A DNA stretch of 64,000 nt, from contig JAFYRW010000029.1 in NCBI GenBank assembly GCA_017546785.1, positions 19,740 through 83,739 of the forward strand, written 5' to 3'. Under the pieces are notes generated by a model. It saw only the letters and a list, made by a program, of their open reading frames with translations. It was not told where the DNA came from and made no database searches. The first letter of the stretch is position 1. The number at the start of each line of letters is the position of its first letter. The stretch comes from Bacteroidaceae bacterium (lineage in GTDB: Bacteria > Bacteroidota > Bacteroidia > Bacteroidales > Bacteroidaceae). Shown piece after piece: positions 63,998 to 64,000 of this stretch. The translations under genes were made by a program, and so were the position numbers.

Positions 63998-64000
63998 TAT

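Noticed and set aside
1..64000. CRISPR array, insertion sequence, restriction-modification or toxin-antitoxin locus
   Set aside because: I looked for regularly spaced repeats, transposases, methylases and small paired genes and found none.

Overview
This is an ordinary, gene-dense chromosomal segment of an anaerobic member of the order Bacteroidales, probably a gut or oral commensal. The evidence is the recurring Bacteroidetes promoter element (TAnnTTTG, often with TTG 19-20 bases upstream), the weak or absent Shine-Dalgarno sequences, the many lipoproteins, a type IX-like C-terminal tail on a secreted protease, and family versions typical of Bacteroidales (DUF4369, UPF0597, 500-residue glutamine synthetase, two-nuclease AddAB). 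I see no prophage, transposase, integrase, CRISPR array or rRNA. One tRNA gene, tRNA-Ser(CGA), is present.

Layout. 1-6,375 (minus): ettA, a class I/II aminotransferase, a secreted GH20 hexosaminidase and an AsmA-like protein cut by the window edge. 6,456-10,187 (minus): a large MG2-type secreted protein with C-terminal Sel1 repeats. 10,276-11,662 (minus): an overlapping pair, a queuosine-precursor transporter and a radical SAM protein that looks like queuine lyase. 11,771-23,980 (plus): an acyltransferase, then the DNA-end-processing operon sbcD-sbcC-addA-addB with a small redox protein at its end. 23,968-24,700: a small winged-helix protein with a long leader, then a structured non-coding stretch that may be an sRNA or a long 3' UTR. 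24,700-28,578: a secreted phospholipase-D lipoprotein, and divergently the DUF2148-aguA-aguB operon (agmatine to putrescine). 28,582-33,201: a ferritin-like protein, a TenI-like protein with a possible leader peptide, prs, a DUF4369 lipoprotein, panB and a lipoprotein. 33,235-38,792 (minus): an M20 dipeptidase, an M1 aminopeptidase and glutamine synthetase in one operon. 38,911-42,318: a GNAT protein, the tRNA and an M6 protease. 42,476-47,163: EamA and MFS transporters divergent from gadB-glsA. 47,347-53,792: a CBM9-like protein, a UPF0597 cysteine desulfidase/serine dehydratase-like protein, the membrane pyrophosphatase hppA, and rmuC with two small membrane-associated or unknown proteins. 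53,886-63,997 (plus): a lipoprotein, rsmG, an MBL hydrolase, an M3 peptidase, hydE, hydG, hydF and a thioesterase in a tight run, then a separately promoted monomeric [FeFe] hydrogenase.

How it works together. Peptide and amino-acid use is a theme: four peptidases (M1, M3, M6, M20), glutaminase plus glutamate decarboxylase, agmatine deiminase plus carbamoylputrescine amidase, and a cysteine or serine degrading enzyme. Hydrogen metabolism is complete at the level of enzyme and maturases: HydE, HydF and HydG build the H-cluster for the hydrogenase encoded just downstream. The points most worth a second look are the QueL-like/YhhQ pair with its CX4CX2C motif, the hydrogenase with a changed third H-cluster motif and a structured leader, the non-coding element at 24.4-24.5 kb, and the leader-peptide arrangement before the TenI-like gene.
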